64,000 nucleotides of DNA from Marasmius tenuissimus (taxonomy: Eukaryota > Basidiomycota > Agaricomycetes > Agaricales > Marasmiaceae): contig JAQOTA010000050.1 in assembly GCA_029532415.1 (NCBI GenBank), positions 2,914,001-2,978,000 of the forward strand, read 5' to 3'. Position 1 is the stretch's first letter; every line of letters starts with the position of its first letter. Below the pieces are notes generated by a model. That model ran no database searches. It saw only the letters and a list, made by a program, of their open reading frames with translations, and was not told where the DNA came from. Shown here piece by piece: positions 1 through 11,264 of this stretch. The position numbers and the translations under genes are program-made.

Positions 1-1106
1 TATCCGGTGGAAGTAGGGGCTCCGTTGGAAGCGAGTTTTGGGTCTCGTAGGTCTGGAGAGTGCCTGATGAGAGGGTCCTTGAGTGCAGGCGAGAGCGGGA
101 AGAAGATGCAGATGGGTCGGATATATATAATGCATCATGCAGATATAAAGCAGCCATTAACGAGTAGATTGGATGTCATGCAAGCAATAAGGAACAGATG
201 GGTTAATCCGAATTGGACAGGTGGGCGAATTTGGGATAGGACCGAATGTCAGAGTGACAGGAGACTGTAGTCAATTGGGGAACGTGGGGGTAAGAGGGAA
301 AGAGATATCGTAAGTAAATATGGCCGGGAATCCAATATGGATTCAATTTGCTGTGTTAAAAACTTGACAGTGGATGTTTCATGAATTTCATGAATTCAAA
401 TTCAAGGAGCCGTGACGCGTTGTATATCCGACCACAGCTGACTGAGCGATTATTTCGGATATTTTTTGTGCAATTTCTTGGATGAAGCAAGGACCGATGA
501 AGTTTGAGCTTGAGAATTGGCGGAGCTGGCGTGTCAGAGGAATGAGGCACTGGGTGGGGTGTGCAAACGGGAGCAAGCCAGCATCACGCGTTACGCAGCG
601 CGTTCTAGCATTCCCGCGACGCCACCCGTCCCATTTTGGTGGTTTCTCTCGGTGCGGCACATAGCTCGATTAGTGCCCTTATCGGCACGATATTATTACC
701 ATCCTAATTCAATCGACTGTCAGCATCTGCTACGAGGTTCACTTTCTACCGTTGATTCGACGGGGCGCCTGAGTAGCATATGTAGTCAGGCCCCGACTCG
801 GGACCAACTTGGACACAGTTTCCATCTCGACTGCAAATCTTGTGCAAGAAAAAGTCATGTCCTCGTCTCCGATACTCCTGCCACCCGGGTCGGGCCCGGT
901 CTGTTTCTCTACAGCCGTTCGTAGGGTATAAGAATTTTGTATATGTACATGTTTCTACTTTGCTACAGCTTGTATAACAGACATGTATGCAGTCTAGATT
1001 AGATGCCGGGAAAGATTAATGAGCTGTCAGATAATAGCGTAGTCCCCAGAGAACGAAACAAAGCAGCGAGCGGCGGGCGTGGTGGTGTCCATCAGTAGAC
1101 GAGTCA
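1..1106. other. Left-edge region without a supported gene
   Basis: I see no convincing gene here. Open frames are short and overlap each other, and none carries a recognisable domain. A TATATATA run lies near 120-128. The minus frame from about 132 to the left edge stays open, which could be the start or leader of a gene lying outside the window. Two ACGCGT hexamers occur at 415-420 and 586-591 but no replication gene is recognised next to them. The right end is the 3' flank of the minus-strand hydrolase. Confidence 0.4.
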
Positions 1107-2589
1107 TCATATGGGTATCCGGCGGTCTAGCTCTTTCACGAGCAGGTCATTCACGGCTTTGGGATTGTCCAAGTAGACTGGGGAGAAATAATTAGCTGTG
1201 AGATCGGAAAAACGAGGTAGAAGGCTTACCGTGATGTCCCGCGTTATTCACGATGTACATCTTGCCTTGGCCATTCCCAGCTTTTCGCAAGGCCTCCACA
1301 GAGTCGGCGCCCCCCTCGGGGTCCATCCAGTCTTGATCACCATACACAAATGTGACGGGAATCTTCAACGCCGATATCCGATCTACCAGTGGCATCCTAG
1401 CATGGGCACCGGGAGCCAGGATATGGGAAATGCAGTATTCTCCCGAGCCCTTGGCGAGTGTGATGTTGAGGATGTAGTTGTGCATATCCCGGGTATCCTC
1501 TTTCGACAAACCTGTGAACCGACGGGAGGAGTACTGAAACCTGTGGTTAGCTTCCGGCAGCTAAGGACGAAGCGAGAAGGAACACACCTTTCCAACGAGC
1601 ATCGGTCCCCAGAACAACGTGCTACGTACTGCTTGGAACGGACTCCACCCCTCCTCCCACAAGTACATGAACAGCTTCCTCGATCGTGATTCTCTTGCCT
1701 TCGCCTGCTTTTGCTGCGCCTCAATCTCCTCGATCCTCTTCCGAGTGGCAGCATGGACATCGTCGGTCGAGTTCCCGGACGGACTAGGATCTACCTCCTT
1801 CGCCGGGTCTGAGTAATCAGGACCTCTTGGAACCCCAGCCGGACTTAGCAGTATCAGCTTCTCAACCCGTGTGGGATATCGAAGTGCATAAACCGTGCTG
1901 AAGTAGGCTCCTAACGAATGGCCAACCAGGTCATCTTCTCCAAACCCATCTTCTGCCGCCACTCTTCTAATGACTCGACGAAGAAAGATTCAGCTTCCTC
2001 CACACGGGCCTTGGTGTCCTTGCGAGAAGCAGAGACAGAGAATGGTGGTCGGGAAGAACGTCCCATTCCGAGCCAATCGACAGCGAAGACGCTCGTGTTT
2101 CTCCGACCTGCCCATTGTGCGAGTGTGTTGAAGTTCTTGAAGAAGAAACCAAGGCCGGCACCGTAGCCATGAAGCAGGACAGCGGGTGGGGGTGAGTTTA
2201 CGGTGGGTGCGGAAGTGGAGGTGAACGTGAGGGTGTTGAGGTGATGCTTGGGATTCGATTTCAATTCCACTTTTGAGCTATACGCCACGATAGGCCCATC
2301 GATGTTCTTCAGAGAATCCGGTTTGTGCGGTTGGTAGTAGGAGAACCGTCTGTAGAGATGTAAGTGTAATGCTTGGTCGTAGGACTGACGCTCTGAGCTC
2401 ACCTAAGAAGTCTCTCTTCGCTGATAGCCATTTGCTTCTCGCCTGATGACCACCTATCATCTGGTCGATACATGATGTAACGATATAACGATTGGGGTAC
2501 TCACCATTGCTTGACGCTATCCATGAACGCATTAGGTATCTCGGATGCAGGAGGAAGAGGAGGTAGCTGGGAGGTGGAAGGGGACTCCA
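1107..2589 (-). CDS. ABHD5/CLD1-type alpha/beta hydrolase, apparent frameshift
   Basis: Alpha/beta-hydrolase of the ABHD4/5-ICT1-CLD1 family. Known members are lipid hydrolases or acyltransferases, and yeast Cld1 is a mitochondrial cardiolipin phospholipase. Reading down the minus strand, the first exon starts MESPSTSQLPP. An oxyanion-type LLHGYGAG motif, a nucleophile elbow GHSLG, an acid-loop candidate YGDQDWMDP and a C-terminal HHVYLD follow. The last fits the H-x4-D motif of ABHD5/ICT1 proteins. The final exon begins after an intron ending near 1175 and encodes a tail ending RRIPI. The reading frame changes by one base around 1927-1934, just before GHSLG: the upstream frame reads EKMTW and stops, and GHSLG is in the next frame, with no usable intron between. 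This is either an inactivating deletion or a sequence error. The family call is firm. The exact substrate is not known. Confidence 0.78.
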
Positions 2590-2851
2590 TTCTAGTAATA
2601 ATCCTGCGAAGAGGAAATAATAATGCTCTTGAGGACGTCGTGGTTGAAGTATAAGAGTGGTTGAAGGGATGAATTGTGTGTCGAGCCACCGGAGCCAGAT
2701 GCCATATTTGAACTCGAGCTGCCGGCGGTGCGTCATTTACCGGCGCATGGCCACGCAGTCTTAGTCAGCGACAATTGTAGCTCAAACACTACCACTCGGA
2801 AACGACCCGCGCGCTGATTCAACTCCTCCGATTCTGTCCCAATAATCAGCT

Positions 2852-4054
2852 ATGTACAACGGCATAGGTCTTACGACTCCCCGTGGAAGGTAGGCTTGTG
2901 CCCTGGACTATGCGGTGTTTCCTTTCTAATGTTCTTGCAGTGGTACCAATGGTTATGTCGTTCGCAACATGTCAGCCCTTCGTTCATATGAACCGGCCAA
3001 GGATCGCAACGAAGCATGGGACGCACAACCACCAAAACATCGTGAACCCGATGAAGGCATTCTCGAACACGAGCGGAAAAGACAGGTGGAAGTGAAATGT
3101 TTGGAACTCCAGTTGGAATTGGAGGAAAAAGAGTGAGCTTCGCGCATCCCTGGTTGTCATTGCACCGTCCAAACGAGTAACGAGTTTCTCAGGATTGATG
3201 AAGAGGAGATAGAGAAACAAGTGGATGCTCTTAGACAGAAATTGCTCGCGAATCTCTCCGCGTATAGGCCTTCTGCAAAGAGTCTAAAATCTTCAGACAC
3301 GCATGCCATAGCTGCTGCCAAAAAGACTGAACTCGACAAAATGGCGCGTGCACTCGGAACAAGAGGAGACTACAATGAAGGAGATGCATTCGACAGAGAG
3401 AAACAGGAGGAGAACAGGGTGAAGCGGATGGCAGAGCGAGAAGAGAAAGACCGCAGGAGAGAAGAAGAGAGAAACAAAATGCAGGAACAAAAAGTCAAGT
3501 GGGAGGCCGAACGAAAAGAAAGGGAGAGACTGCGCAGGAGAGAAGAGGACAGAGTGCGCAGGGAACGAGAAGAAGGCAGAGGGGACAGAGATATGCCTCC
3601 TCCGCCCGTTCCTTCCTCAAGGGGTGGTCGTGACATGGACTTCCGGTCAAGACGACCATCCAGCAGGAGCAGGAGCCCTCCCCGGCGAGGTGCTCGCAGA
3701 AGCCCACCCACACGTCGGTCCCCTCCTCCATCTCGTTTTCGACGTCGTGATTCGCGGTCACGATCGCCTTCTGCGTCAATTTCGCCTCCTCCTGATCGTA
3801 GGCGGCGACGTTCTGCATCTCCACCCGCTCGGCGACGCCCGTCTCCAAGTCCTCCACGCAGGCAGCATGACTCTACACCACCTTCTCGAAGGGATCGTTC
3901 TATGTCTCGTTCTCTTTCTCCCAGACGCAGGTCTCCTTCTCGTGACTCTAGCGACCGAGGCGGACGTCGTCGCTCACCTTCTCCAAAGCGAGGCCGGTCT
4001 GCCTCGAGCGATTCAGCTATGTCTGTCAGTACTCGGTCAAGCCGCTCGGATTGA
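2852..4054 (+). CDS. CWC21: Pre-mRNA splicing factor CWC21/SRRM2-like
   Basis: Spliceosome-associated protein of the Cwc21/SRRM2 family, which binds Prp8 and Snu114 in the activated spliceosome. The first 12 codons ([12 protein letters not shown]) are split by an intron (2890-2940) from [10 protein letters not shown], giving the near-invariant N-terminus of the family. A cwf21 domain follows with ELEEKE before the second intron (3133-3192). Exon 3 holds charged RREE/KEER coiled-coil sequence, then a long Arg-Ser-rich tail with many SRS, RRSPP and SPPRR units, typical of SR-related splicing proteins. The product is about 350 aa. Budding-yeast Cwc21 is much shorter, so the RS tail makes this more like metazoan SRRM2. 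The start is fixed by the conserved first residues. Confidence 0.92.
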
Positions 4055-4332
4055 GTAATTTCAGCTGTTGGCTCTCCCACTTCGTTGGATTCCTGTCCCT
4101 AGCTTTTCTCCGAGTTTTCTCATTGGATGGTAGTATCAAGACTTGTGCATAGCTTCTGTATGAAATATGTCTGTGAGAGCTGTTTATGCTATTAGTATAG
4201 TACTGTGCATCGGGAACAGCAGGAAACATCGACATCAGAATGCTGCAAAGGTGTTGCAAATTTCGCTATGACATGACTCGAAAACTCGCTTGTAATAAAG
4301 ACAGGCTCAGAGCTCTTCCTCTCCCCATCACC

Positions 4333-6032
4333 ATGAAGACCCTCAGTATCTCCTCCTTACGCACGAGGTCCATACAAGCACGAAAGTTCTCGCAAGTGCG
4401 TTACATTGCCTCAGAAGTGCGCACAAAAAAAATTTCCGCTCGTGACTTGTCTGTTTATAATTGCCTTACAGTCAGCGCCCCGTCCAACACCTAGTTTTCC
4501 ATCTTCTCCGTCCACCAAGTACCAGAAACCTACACACACTTTCGATGCTCAATCGGAATCTACCAAAGCAATACTAAAACGCGCTTCTGATTATATTCTG
4601 GGTGTCTATGCGCGTCCTGACTTCGTTCTATCTCATGGCAAAGGATCGTATGTATGGGATACGGAGGGAAGGAAGTTCTTGGATTTCACCGCAGGTATCG
4701 CTGTGAACGCATTGGGTCATGGAGACGAGGGTGTAACCAAGGTGTGCACGAGGGCTTCGGAGTACTTCATGGATATTCCTCACCATATGTTCTCTAGACT
4801 CTCGCCGAGCAATCGGAAAAACTTCTTCATAGCAGCAACGTATACCACAACGAATGGGCTGGGAAGCTCGCCGAGCTTCTGGTCACTCTTACCCGAAGGG
4901 AAGGTGGACTTGGCTACACTTCCGGAGAGTCCACTTCGGGCGCCGCGAATGCAAAAGTGTTTTTCGCCAACTCTGGAACGGAGGCAAATGAGGGTGCTAT
5001 CAAGATTGCACGGAAGGTGGGCAAGGATCGTTGGGCCGCTGCAACGCCCGGGAGGTCATGGGGTTCTCCAGAATGTTCGAAGATACGCGTCGTGTCATTC
5101 GAGCAGTCATTCCATGGCAGGAGTATCGGTGCTTTGAGTTTAACCAATACACCCAAGTACCAGATTCCATTCAAGCCGCTGCTACCCGGTGTCGACATTG
5201 GGAAAATCAATGACTTTGACAACCTCAATGCTCTCGTTGGGGAAGATACTTGTGCCGTTTTTGTTGAACCTATCCAAGGAGAGGGAGGTATCAATGCCGC
5301 TTCTACCGAATGGCTAATAGCTCTTCGTAAGCGGTGCGAAGAAGTAGGCGCAGTTCTGGTCTTTGATGAAATTCAGGTGGGTATCACTGGTGAATTAGAA
5401 CTTGATATAGATTGGGTTGGCTAACATTCAACGGTAGTGCGGTCTTTATAGAACGGGCGGACTTTGGGCACATTCCGCTCTACCGAAGGAATGTCATCCT
5501 GATATTGTAACCATGGCCAAACCATTGGCCAATGGCTATCCCATTGGCGCAGTCCTACTGCGGGACGAAATTGCTCAGACCATGACAGCGGGTATGTCTA
5601 CTCAACCGTAGCTGTAACCGAGTGCATGATGCTCATAACTCTACAGGCACCCATGGGACCACATTCGGCGGTTCTCCCTTGGCCTGCGCAGTAGGCTATC
5701 ATGTGCTGTCGCGTCTATCTGAACGTCCGTTCGTGTCTCACATAGCAGAGACCAGTGCATACCTCATTGGACGCCTCGATCAATTGTCCAAGTGGTTCCC
5801 AGAGACTCTACAGCCGGGTGTACGTGGAAGAGGGTTGATCCTGGGCCTCGGTTTCCATGATGAGAAGGACCCCGCCCGACTTGTGAGTATGGCGAGAGAG
5901 AGGGGCGTTTTTGTCTTGACCGCGGGGAAGGATGCAGTCCGCCTTGTCCCGAGCTTGAATATCACAAAGACGGAAGTAGATCTTGCTGTCGATGTGATTG
6001 AAAGTTGCTTGGGGGAGATGCAAAAAGCCTAG
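4333..6032 (+). CDS. ARG8: Acetylornithine aminotransferase, mitochondrial
   Basis: PLP enzyme of ornithine/arginine synthesis that converts N-acetylglutamate semialdehyde to N-acetylornithine in the mitochondrial matrix. Exon 1 (4333-4395) encodes a basic, hydroxylated leader starting MKTLSISSLRTRS, a good presequence. Introns are at about 4396-4471, 4742-4797, after IQ near 5377, and after MTAG near 5592. The core contains FANSGTEANEGAIK, SFHGRS, VEPIQGEGG, VFDEIQ and the PLP-lysine region MAKPLANGYPIG, followed by HGTTFGGSPLAC. This is the full class-III aminotransferase layout. It ends LGEMQKA. The ATG at 4333 is preferred because it gives the targeting leader. Confidence 0.93.
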
Positions 6033-6369
6033 TGATCTTAGAATAATACAGAAACTTTGATACTCCGGCTCGGATTGCGCTGGGCTCGCACCCAAATATG
6101 TAGAGATGTTAAGTATGTAGTGAATAGAGGTCTACCTGGACCTGAGGTGTTACTCAAAATGGCGATGGTTCGACGAAAATGAAATACATTGGACTGCCAC
6201 CTGTGATTGATACTATGATGGCGCGGGAAATAGCGGCCGTATGGGCTGAGAAAAGGACTGGCCCTGATTGGTCGTCGGGGCTTTCCCAAACCGGAAAGTG
6301 GCCTATACCGGGTTGATACATAAGCGCGAAAATTCACAGTGCCACGATTCATCTCTTCCCCTTTCGCCA

Positions 6370-8693
6370 ATGGACAAACTGTCTTCATTGTCGATTTTCA
6401 AGAACTCCTGCCCGTTCTTGGGCAGGACCAAAAGTTCTGCACTTCGTAACCTGTGCACCTCCACCTCTCCTCGTTATCCCTCGATTTCTCTCTTAACCGA
6501 GCGGGCGACCAAGTGCCCTGTTATGGGTCCAGCTTTGAACACTCGTTCCAAGGAAATTGCCGCCGGATATGCAAGCGTCGCTGCCACCTCCGACGTTGAG
6601 AAGATTCATCGTGAGCAGGGAGTCGAGGTTCCTGCTGGTGCTAGCATCGAAATGTGTCCCCATGCTTCAGCTGCCCGGGCGGCAGCGCGTATGGCTTCAG
6701 ACTTGGCTGCTGCTGCTGAAGCAAAGAAGCGTGCTAGCAAACAGCGCTCTCCTGCAGAGCCCCCCGCCCCAGCAGTCGCCGGAGGGTGCCCTTTCAGTCG
6801 CGGTGCTACAGTCCAAGGTGCAGCTCCCAAGCTCCCTGCTTTCCACCCTCCTGTTCCAGGCAGCGCTAGTCTCCATACCGGCTTCCAGTACGAGCAGTTC
6901 TACCAGACGGAGTTGGACAAGAAGCACCAGGACAAGTCTTACCGCTACTTCAACAACATCAATCGCCTCGCTACCAAGTTCCCGGTCGCACATACTGGAG
7001 ATGTGAAAGATGAAGTTCAGGTCTGGTGTTCGAACGATTACTTAGGCATGGGTAACAATCCCGTAGTTCTCGAGACTATGCAGTACGTCTTTCGAATTTG
7101 TGCCTTTTTACATCCGTCCTGATTGGAATTTCTAGCCGCACCTTGGACAGGTACGGCCACGGCGCGGGCGGTACCCGCAACATCGCCGGAAATGGTGCTC
7201 TTCATCTCGGTTTGGAACAGGAATTAGCCAATCTCCACAGGAAAGAAGCTGCGCTCGTTTTCTCCTCCTGCTATGTTGCCAACGATGCGACTTTATCCAC
7301 CCTCGGTTCCAAACTTCCCGGCTGCATTATCTTCTCCGACAGAATGAACCACGCCTCTATGATTCAGGGAATGCGTCACTCCGGAGCGAAGAAGGTCATC
7401 TTCGAACACAACGATTTAGAGGATCTGGAAAACAAACTCAAGATGTACCCCAAGGAGACTCCCAAGATCATCGCATTTGAGAGTGTCTACTCTATGTGTG
7501 GCAGCATTGGACCCATCAAGGAGATATGTGACTTGGCTGAGCAGTACGGCGCGCTGACTTTCCTCGATGAGGTGAGCCGATGATCGTTATCTTTTTTCCT
7601 CACACGGTGGTATTCATATGTCGTACCAGGTGCATGCTGTTGGTCTCTATGGTCCCCAAGGTGCTGGTGTAGCAGAACATCTCGATTACGAGGCACAACA
7701 GGCTGCGGGTCTAAGTCCGGAAACCATCAAGGGCTCGGTAATGGACCGCATTGATATTATCACTGGTAAGTCACTGGTCTAGATTAGATGTGTACCAGGA
7801 ATTAATTTTGTTGTTCAGGTACTCTTGGAAAGGCTTACGGCGCTGTTGGCGGCTACATTGCTGGTTCGGACAACTTCGTTGACATGATCAGGTCCTACGC
7901 TCCCGGTTTCATCTTCACTACTTCACTTCCTCCGGCCACTGTCGCGGGTGCTCAGGCCTCTATCGCCTATCAGCGCAAGTACATGGGTGACAGACAGCTC
8001 AAACAGATCAACGTCCGTGAGGCCAAGAGACGTTTCGCCGAGTTGGATATCCCCGTTGTGTAAGTACCTTTCTACTATTCGTCCTTGGGTCACACGGAAC
8101 TTATCATACTGTACAGCCCTGGTCCTTCCCACATTCTACCCGTCCTCGTCGGCGACGCTGCTCTCGCTAAGACTGCGTCGGACAAACTTCTTTCAGATCA
8201 TAATATCTACGTCCAGTCCATCAATTACCCTACGGTCGCTCGCGGTGAAGAACGTCTCCGAATCACAGTTACCCCTCGCCACACCCTTGACCAGATGGAT
8301 AAGCTTATCGGTGCTGTCGACCAGGTCTTCACGGAACTCAACATCAACCGTCTGGCAGATTGGAAAGTCGCTGGTGGGCGAGCTGGTGTTGGTCTACCCG
8401 GTGAAGTCCCTGTCGAGCCCATGTGGACAGAAGAGCAACTGGGGTTGACGAATGGAACGAACCCCGTTACTCTGCGTGATGGACAGTCCCCGGTTGTTGA
8501 CGCTCTCGGTGTTCAGGAGGCTAGGCAACGATTTGATTATTTGTTGGGTCCTATGAGTGGTTCTTTGCAGGAGAACAATGCGGCCGATGCTGCATCGATC
8601 AAGTCTAACATTCGTTTCAAGACGGGCGGTGCAAAGATGGCTTTACCCCAGGAGGAGATCCCGGTTTCGCGTCCTATCGCAGCGGTCGCGTGA
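6370..8693 (+). CDS. HEM1: 5-aminolevulinate synthase, mitochondrial
   Basis: PLP enzyme that condenses glycine and succinyl-CoA, the first and limiting step of heme synthesis, in the mitochondrial matrix. Five exons: 6370-7082, 7136-7571, 7630-7765, 7819-8059, 8117-8693. The leader starts [13 protein letters not shown]. Cys-Pro motifs sit at residues 14-15, 49-50, 96-97 and 139-140, all before the catalytic core. The core has [46 protein letters not shown] and the PLP-lysine loop [14 protein letters not shown]. The C-terminal extension ([19 protein letters not shown] and beyond) is as in fungal enzymes. The Cys-Pro motifs are candidate heme regulatory motifs, which in animal ALAS block import or promote turnover when heme binds. 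Confidence 0.95.
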
Positions 8694-8924
8694 GGTTGAT
8701 GACTTCGTTCTCGATTGCTTGGGTTTAGAGTGGAATCGGATTTGTTGTATAGTTAGTTAGTTGGTGTTGCTGTCGTTCGTTTACGGGCTTCTCACCGCCA
8801 ATCTTATGTTGCGTTTGAGTGCCCCCCTTTATAACTGAAGTACATTAGGCCCTAGATAAGTACAATATCAAGAATCAAGAAGTAATGATCCACCAAATGT
8901 GGGCACACGGCATAGGGCTCGCCG

Positions 8925-9888
8925 TCACGCTGAGGGAGATTGAAGGGCGGCCAGAAGCTCTTCTGCTCTCTTTCTCTTAAAATCGTCTAGCTCCTGCTTG
9001 GACTTCTCATCTGATTGCTGTTCAGGTGTAGAGGCGTCGCTCTTGGGTCGCTCAGTTTCGATGATAGAATTGCATGTTTTGAGGAGATTCTGGAACCCCG
9101 CGTCAGTCAAACAGGAGTTTTCATGTCCATGACTGACCTCTCGAACGCCACCCCGAACGTTAGACAGATATTTGAGGACAAGCGGAAGTTGAGTGTCTGG
9201 TATCTACTCGGATGTGAGCTCAACGAACATGAAACGACTGCAGAAGCCTCCTACCGCTTCATCCGACCAAAAATTCCGTATCAACCAATTTTGGCGCGCC
9301 TTGTGAAACTTCCACTTCTTCGGTTTACGGAATTGAATGAACGCGTAGGCAAGAGCTGAGTGAGAAGGTCACGATTGGCGATGAACGGGGAGTTATTTGA
9401 AAGAGCAGATGAAGACCTTTTCGCGCTTGTTCTGATAATGTTGAATCCTCTTCAGGATCAGGGAAACCTGTTTTGTTCTTAGACTTCTTCTTTTTGGGAG
9501 GTTCGGTGGTATCTGGGGAGGTATCTTCGATTGTTTCGCGTTTTCTCTTCTTTTTGGATTTTTGTGTGATTTCCTCAACCTCCCCCTCCGCTACTTCTTC
9601 GTCTTTCTCCTGCTCTTCGCCCTTCTTGGATTTCTTTTTCTTCCTCTTTTTCTCTGAATCCTCCGTTAGTCTTTCTTTAACCACTTGCCCCTCCTTCGAT
9701 TCTTTCCTCTTCTTGGATTTCTCTGCCTTGTCCGGTTTCGGGGAACGTTTCCGCTTCGCCGACGGGCCACTTTCTTCCTGTTCGATTTCAACCCTTTTCT
9801 TCTTGTCTTTTCTTGACTTCTTTTCCTTGCCTTTGGAAGTTTCGTGATTTTCGTCCGTCGAACGAGGCCCAGTTTCGTCCACTGACAT
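8925..9888 (-). CDS. WKF-domain protein, C7orf50-like
   Basis: Lysine-rich nuclear or nucleolar-type protein of the WKF (C7orf50) family, whose biochemical role is not settled. Exon 1 starts at 9888 with MSVDETGP and runs through very basic KKKKSKK and acidic stretches. The domain is assembled across three introns: ALAYAFIQFRKPKKWKFHKARQ, then NWLIRNFWSDEA, joined to IPDTQLPLVLKYLSNVRGG, then a helical tail starting NLLKTCNSIIE and ending LQSPSA. The WKFHKARQNW core defines the family. It is divergent from ARL1, with 161 bp between the two start codons. The first intron donor (gtcttc) is unusual but frame-consistent. Confidence 0.82.
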
Positions 9889-10049
9889 GTCGGTAATTTG
9901 AGAGAGAATTTGAAAGCGCCGGGGCGGCAGAAAACTTGCGATCGACGTTCTTTCTCCACGTGTCATAGGCACTTCGTAAGCACCCTCTCCCCTGCTTGGT
10001 GCCAAGTGGGCCCATAATTTTGCTGACAGTTCCTTGTCATTGAACCTCC

Positions 10050-10969
10050 ATGGGCCTCTCAATATCAACCTTGTTCAACTCTCTGTCTTCCCTGGTACGC
10101 TGGAGTAAAGACCAGGATGTTCGCATTCTCATGCTGGGACTGGATTCCGCGGGAAAGGTACGCATCTTTTTGCCGGACCATCATTCATAGAGAAAGAGAG
10201 ATGCTGATTCTGACTTCCTTGTGCTGTAGACGACGATTTTGTACCGGTTACAGGTATATACAATCTCTGATGGCTGGACTGGTGTGCTGACTGTGTGGGT
10301 AGATCGGAGAGGTAGTATCGACAATTCCAAGTGAGCATTACTTTCCGCATATCTCGTTATTGGACCACTCCCCCGCTGATGATACGTAGCAATTGGGTTC
10401 AATGTCGAAACTGTCGAAGTTTGTATCGTCCGGATTTCTCTAGGACGTCTTTCTTGCTCAACACCCTTCTCTTTGCAGTACAAGAACATCAAATTCCAAG
10501 TGTGGGATCTCGGAGGTCAATCCAGCATTCGGTGCGTAAATTCTACATTATTCTTCATGTCTGTAATCGTCAACTAACTTCATCAAAGACCCTACTGGAG
10601 ATGCTACTTCCCGAACACCTCCGCCATCATCTACGTGATTGACTCATCTGACAAAGACAGGCTCACCACGTCACGGACCGAACTGTTAACTATGCTTTCA
10701 GAAGAGGAGTTGAAGGGCGTGCCGTTACTTGTGTTCTGCAATAAACAAGACGTTGATGGTGCCTTGAAGCCTGAGGTTATTAGCGAAGAGCTTGGGTTAG
10801 CTGGAGGGGAGAAGTCAAGACCGTGGAGTGTTAGAGGAAGTTGTGCGACTAAAGGTGAAGGTTTAGAGGAAGGTCTCGATTGGTGCGTGCGGTAGCTACC
10901 TGCTGGTTGTCCTTTGTGCTGACAAGACACGCTTCCTAAAGGCTGGTCAACGCTATACAGAAGACATGA
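10050..10969 (+). CDS. ARL1: ARF-like GTPase ARL1
   Basis: Small GTPase of the Arf family, acting at the trans-Golgi in golgin recruitment. The N-terminus MGLSISTLF has Gly2 for myristoylation. The P-loop GLDSAGKTT, switch I IPTIGFNVE, switch II WDLGGQ and base-specificity NKQD are present, and SCATKGEG fits the last GTPase motif. Several short introns interrupt it. Exon 1 ends at 10157 exactly after GK. The last intron (10883-10941) must be removed, giving the expected C-terminus GLDWLVNAIQKT; without it the frame runs on only to WCVR. ARL1 is preferred over other Arls from the switch and C-terminal residues. Confidence 0.88.
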
Positions 10970-11264
10970 CCTTGACGCCCGTTTTGCTGTTTTCTCATCC
11001 TGTTGCTCTGCCATCTGCTTTCGTCATTTGCGGGACACTTTCTTTCTTTACTTATTCATACGATACATACGATAGGACCCATCCATTTTCATACTAGTGA
11101 CTTTCTCATTTTGTTCCTCCGATACGAGTAACAATCCACGCCCAATTAGATTGATATTATAACTTCCGTTGCATGTCGCATGTTCTCAAGAAGATCTCCC
11201 TCCCAAAATCTATGATACAAGCCTCTCTCAATCCCGACATCCCCCGTTTACGGTTTCACGGTTC

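Noticed and set aside
517..924. Open plus frame of 135 codons near the left edge
   Set aside because: No domain, no splice context, and overlapping frames of similar length on both strands.
3370..4080. Long minus frame opposite the CWC21 RS region
   Set aside because: It is the antisense image of the Arg/Ser-rich repeats.
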